From the NCBI GenBank assembly GCA_001270045.2, contig DF970670.1, positions 1 to 44,034 of the forward strand: DNA of 44,034 bases, read 5' to 3'. The notes below the pieces were generated by a model. It had not been told where the DNA came from. It did not search any database and saw only the letters and a program-made list of their open reading frames with translations. Positions within the stretch are counted from its first letter, which is position 1; each line of letters opens with the position of its first letter. Source of the stretch: Bacteroidales bacterium 6E. GTDB taxonomy: Bacteria > Bacteroidota > Bacteroidia > Bacteroidales > Prolixibacteraceae. A program made the position numbers and the translations under genes. Below are positions 43,201 through 44,034 of the stretch, piece by piece.

Positions 43201-44034
43201 AATTAAAACATTTGATAACCTGGCGATGAACCAGACTCATACCGTACTGGCAAACACCGATGAGAACCTTGGATTCGATTATGGCGAATTCACTTTTACA
43301 GGATGGAATACAAAAGCCGATGCCACCGGAACATGGATCAATGCCGGTAACAATATCATTGTTGGTAACAATTCAGAATCTGAATCAAATCAACTTTATG
43401 CACAATGGGCAAAGATTACGGTGACAAAAACAGGTGTCTTCAATGATACCAACGTCAATGGCAAAGCTGATTTGGGCGAAACAATCATCTACACTTTCAC
43501 CATAACCAACAATGGTTTGGTAGGTCTTAATAATATTGTGATATCTGATCCTAAAATCAGTGTATCCGGATCAATCACTTTCTTGGCTCCCGGTGCAACC
43601 GACAATTCAACTTTAAGTGGAATTTATGAATTGACTCTGCTTGATCTCCAGGAATCATTGGTCGAAAACACTGCGACCGTAACTGGTTATTCACCCGAGC
43701 TCAATATTCCGGTCAGCGATTCTGACACTGAATTTACCCGACTGACAAGTTGTATGCTCGAAATTACCTGTCCTGTTGCGTTTATTGCCACAGCCGAATG
43801 TGATTTGCCCTCGCCGGCAACTTCAGTCGAAGAATTGATTTCACTCGGTTTTACAATTTCCGAGTCTTGTGGAAACCTTGTTATATCTTCAGTTGATGCA
43901 ACGGATGGAAATTCAAATCCTGAAACAATTCACAGGACGTATACCATTTTAGATGACCTTAATTCAAACAATACTCCAGACCAGGGAGAAGTAGTCATTA
44001 CATGTATTCAGGTAATTACCGTCCAGGACAATAC
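40298..44034 (+). CDS. Giant secreted InlB B-repeat surface protein (3' end beyond window)
   Basis: The frame is open from 40253 to the window end, giving at least 1245 residues; the ATG at 40298 (alternative 40316) is the probable start. A cytoplasmic lead of about 45 residues precedes a hydrophobic signal segment (SFLTAILLIVALTMGI). Residues about 245-1040 hold Listeria-Bacteroides/InlB B-type repeats and variants. The clearest are ITFSAQGGSTTIP to LFAKWTP (about 387-455), LSFYNYN to LYAKWTPP, VVYDLNGATGTVP to LAQWG and IYHANNGTGSI to LYAQWA, each with a GW pair and a terminal W. A DUF11-like domain (about 1041-1150), with loop DTNVNGKADLGE, and a cysteine-containing HYR-like segment follow. 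It is probably an exported adhesin or cell-surface protein; a C-terminal sorting domain would lie outside the window. Confidence 0.9.
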   Translation, partial: MLIRGTMKNYLPKLQETKGNPELITFQAISQKSNPVIIKINCRFRSFLTAILLIVALTMGITPIYDVQGNTFDISSIYKHGKPIELSQQVGGATIIVSADHGVLPKGTTLSVHLLSDVEKQEYIRRLEAYTDIQFIESVAFDISLLNSQGIEIQPNGELMVGIDGVTFNRTGDKTAVYHVENSSKKNLHNISFSKKYIESENNDFSQSTIPVSKHNTIQSKPTKSAISFQTNHFSVYIVGTVATATYNFYVDGILTGSQIILNGEKLLEPNTPMELDGKMFSGWFLSGSSTPLTFGAPVTVNSTVNYDVHAVYEDIWYVYFNYNDNAIATKFVVPGNTTNPSGVPLLVTEPGKAFSHWSVVPDGPAFDFSTPINDNTTLYAVLTDLWTITFSAQGGSTTIPKYVADGQQMGTVTPPTRPGYSFGGWYTESNGTGNLYTETTSIQSSVTLFAKWTPTTVNYTIQYWLENADDEQYTFKETATGTGVSGETLILPSNRMENDRYPYFSFERYDQGLIINGNGTTLVNVYYSRNQYTVRFDLNRSNASMTIGGLTYTDSNNSSDWYSFTAKYDSDVSDLWPTATNVPRTRQNSYSSWYYFYGWSFSSGSSTYVSKRMTFTSDLFSTSGTRTYTGEWITNQTTYELHYMIESPSATGEKHYSGKWYNEDMTYNQTANTSGGSWNAKQISGVTNIGIETDNSAGSDDDIDVYFYYDRNTYQLSFYNYNHEDKVKSFVFGASMTDEYYTPEKPGTLPEGYTFDGWYDNFATSGTPINFASMVMPSNDAILYAKWTPPTSITIVHRVLEPPYPAGNTIEQITVPYGQPLDINVLNGIADVPTGYTIENDLLGWYWYVGDAFVPFDFNRPVYSNVEVFPVWKIETYQVVYDLNGATGTVPVDSKTYYAGANAIILPLGSDVNTPAGKVFTGWLHDENIYYPNEDVLIEGNTSMLAQWGDTPQKTALIYHANNGTGSIKTFDNLAMNQTHTVLANTDENLGFDYGEFTFTGWNTKADATGTWINAGNNIIVGNNSESESNQLYAQWAKITVTKTGVFNDTNVNGKADLGETIIYTFTITNNGLVGLNNIVISDPKISVSGSITFLAPGATDNSTLSGIYELTLLDLQESLVENTATVTGYSPELNIPVSDSDTEFTRLTSCMLEITCPVAFIATAECDLPSPATSVEELISLGFTISESCGNLVISSVDATDGNSNPETIHRTYTILDDLNSNNTPDQGEVVITCIQVITVQDN

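Overview
The window is a stretch of a Bacteroidota chromosome, probably of a Bacteroidales/Marinilabiliales-like, oxygen-respiring lineage (inference). Four things point there: a complete alternative complex III operon (actABCDEF); promoters of the Bacteroidota type (TTTG, about 19 nt, TAnnTTTG) in front of all three tRNA genes; starts without clear Shine-Dalgarno sequences; and a very large secreted protein built of Listeria-Bacteroides (InlB B-type) repeats.

Layout. 1-5.3 kb: tRNA-Val, folC, phoH with an N-terminal PIN domain, mtaB (tRNA ms2t6A synthesis) and a Bax-inhibitor-1-like membrane protein. 5.4-10.4 kb: an AlkD-like HEAT-repeat protein, a polysaccharide flippase translationally coupled to an asparagine-synthetase-like protein, and an AI-2E/PerM-type membrane protein. 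10.5-18.4 kb: the ACIII operon. It moves electrons from the quinol pool to cytochrome c or an oxidase. Its ActA carries an extra N-terminal haem-binding domain (six CxxCH in all), and no oxidase genes follow. 18.5-22.5 kb: a minus-strand pair, an MscS channel and a 997-residue protein with a STAND/AAA-like module whose Walker A lysine is replaced by isoleucine.

22.8-31.9 kb: a plus-strand sensory cluster with one REC-kinase, a three-PAS kinase, a PAS protein split by a one-base frameshift, a membrane (5TM-LYT-like) PAS kinase, a stand-alone receiver and a REC-PAS4-kinase. No DNA-binding output protein is present, so the cluster looks like a signalling hub whose outputs lie elsewhere. Two of the kinases share a closely related kinase core and look like local duplicates. 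32-37.5 kb: msbA-like exporter with purB, an NfeD1b-type membrane protease and a LutA-like CCG protein. 37.6-39.3 kb: tRNA-Trp, tRNA-Ser, a HU protein and a TrmH/SpoU methyltransferase.

39.3-44 kb: the most unusual part. An array of sixteen 13-bp palindromes (AAGATG-W-CATCTT), arranged in about 101-bp tandem units, begins inside the last codons of the trmH-like gene. It is followed by an AT-rich leader with a near-perfect sigma-54 (-24/-12) promoter, and then by the giant InlB-repeat surface protein, which runs off the right edge.

The best candidates for something undescribed are the palindrome array, the MscS/degenerate-ATPase pair, and the sigma-54-controlled repeat protein.
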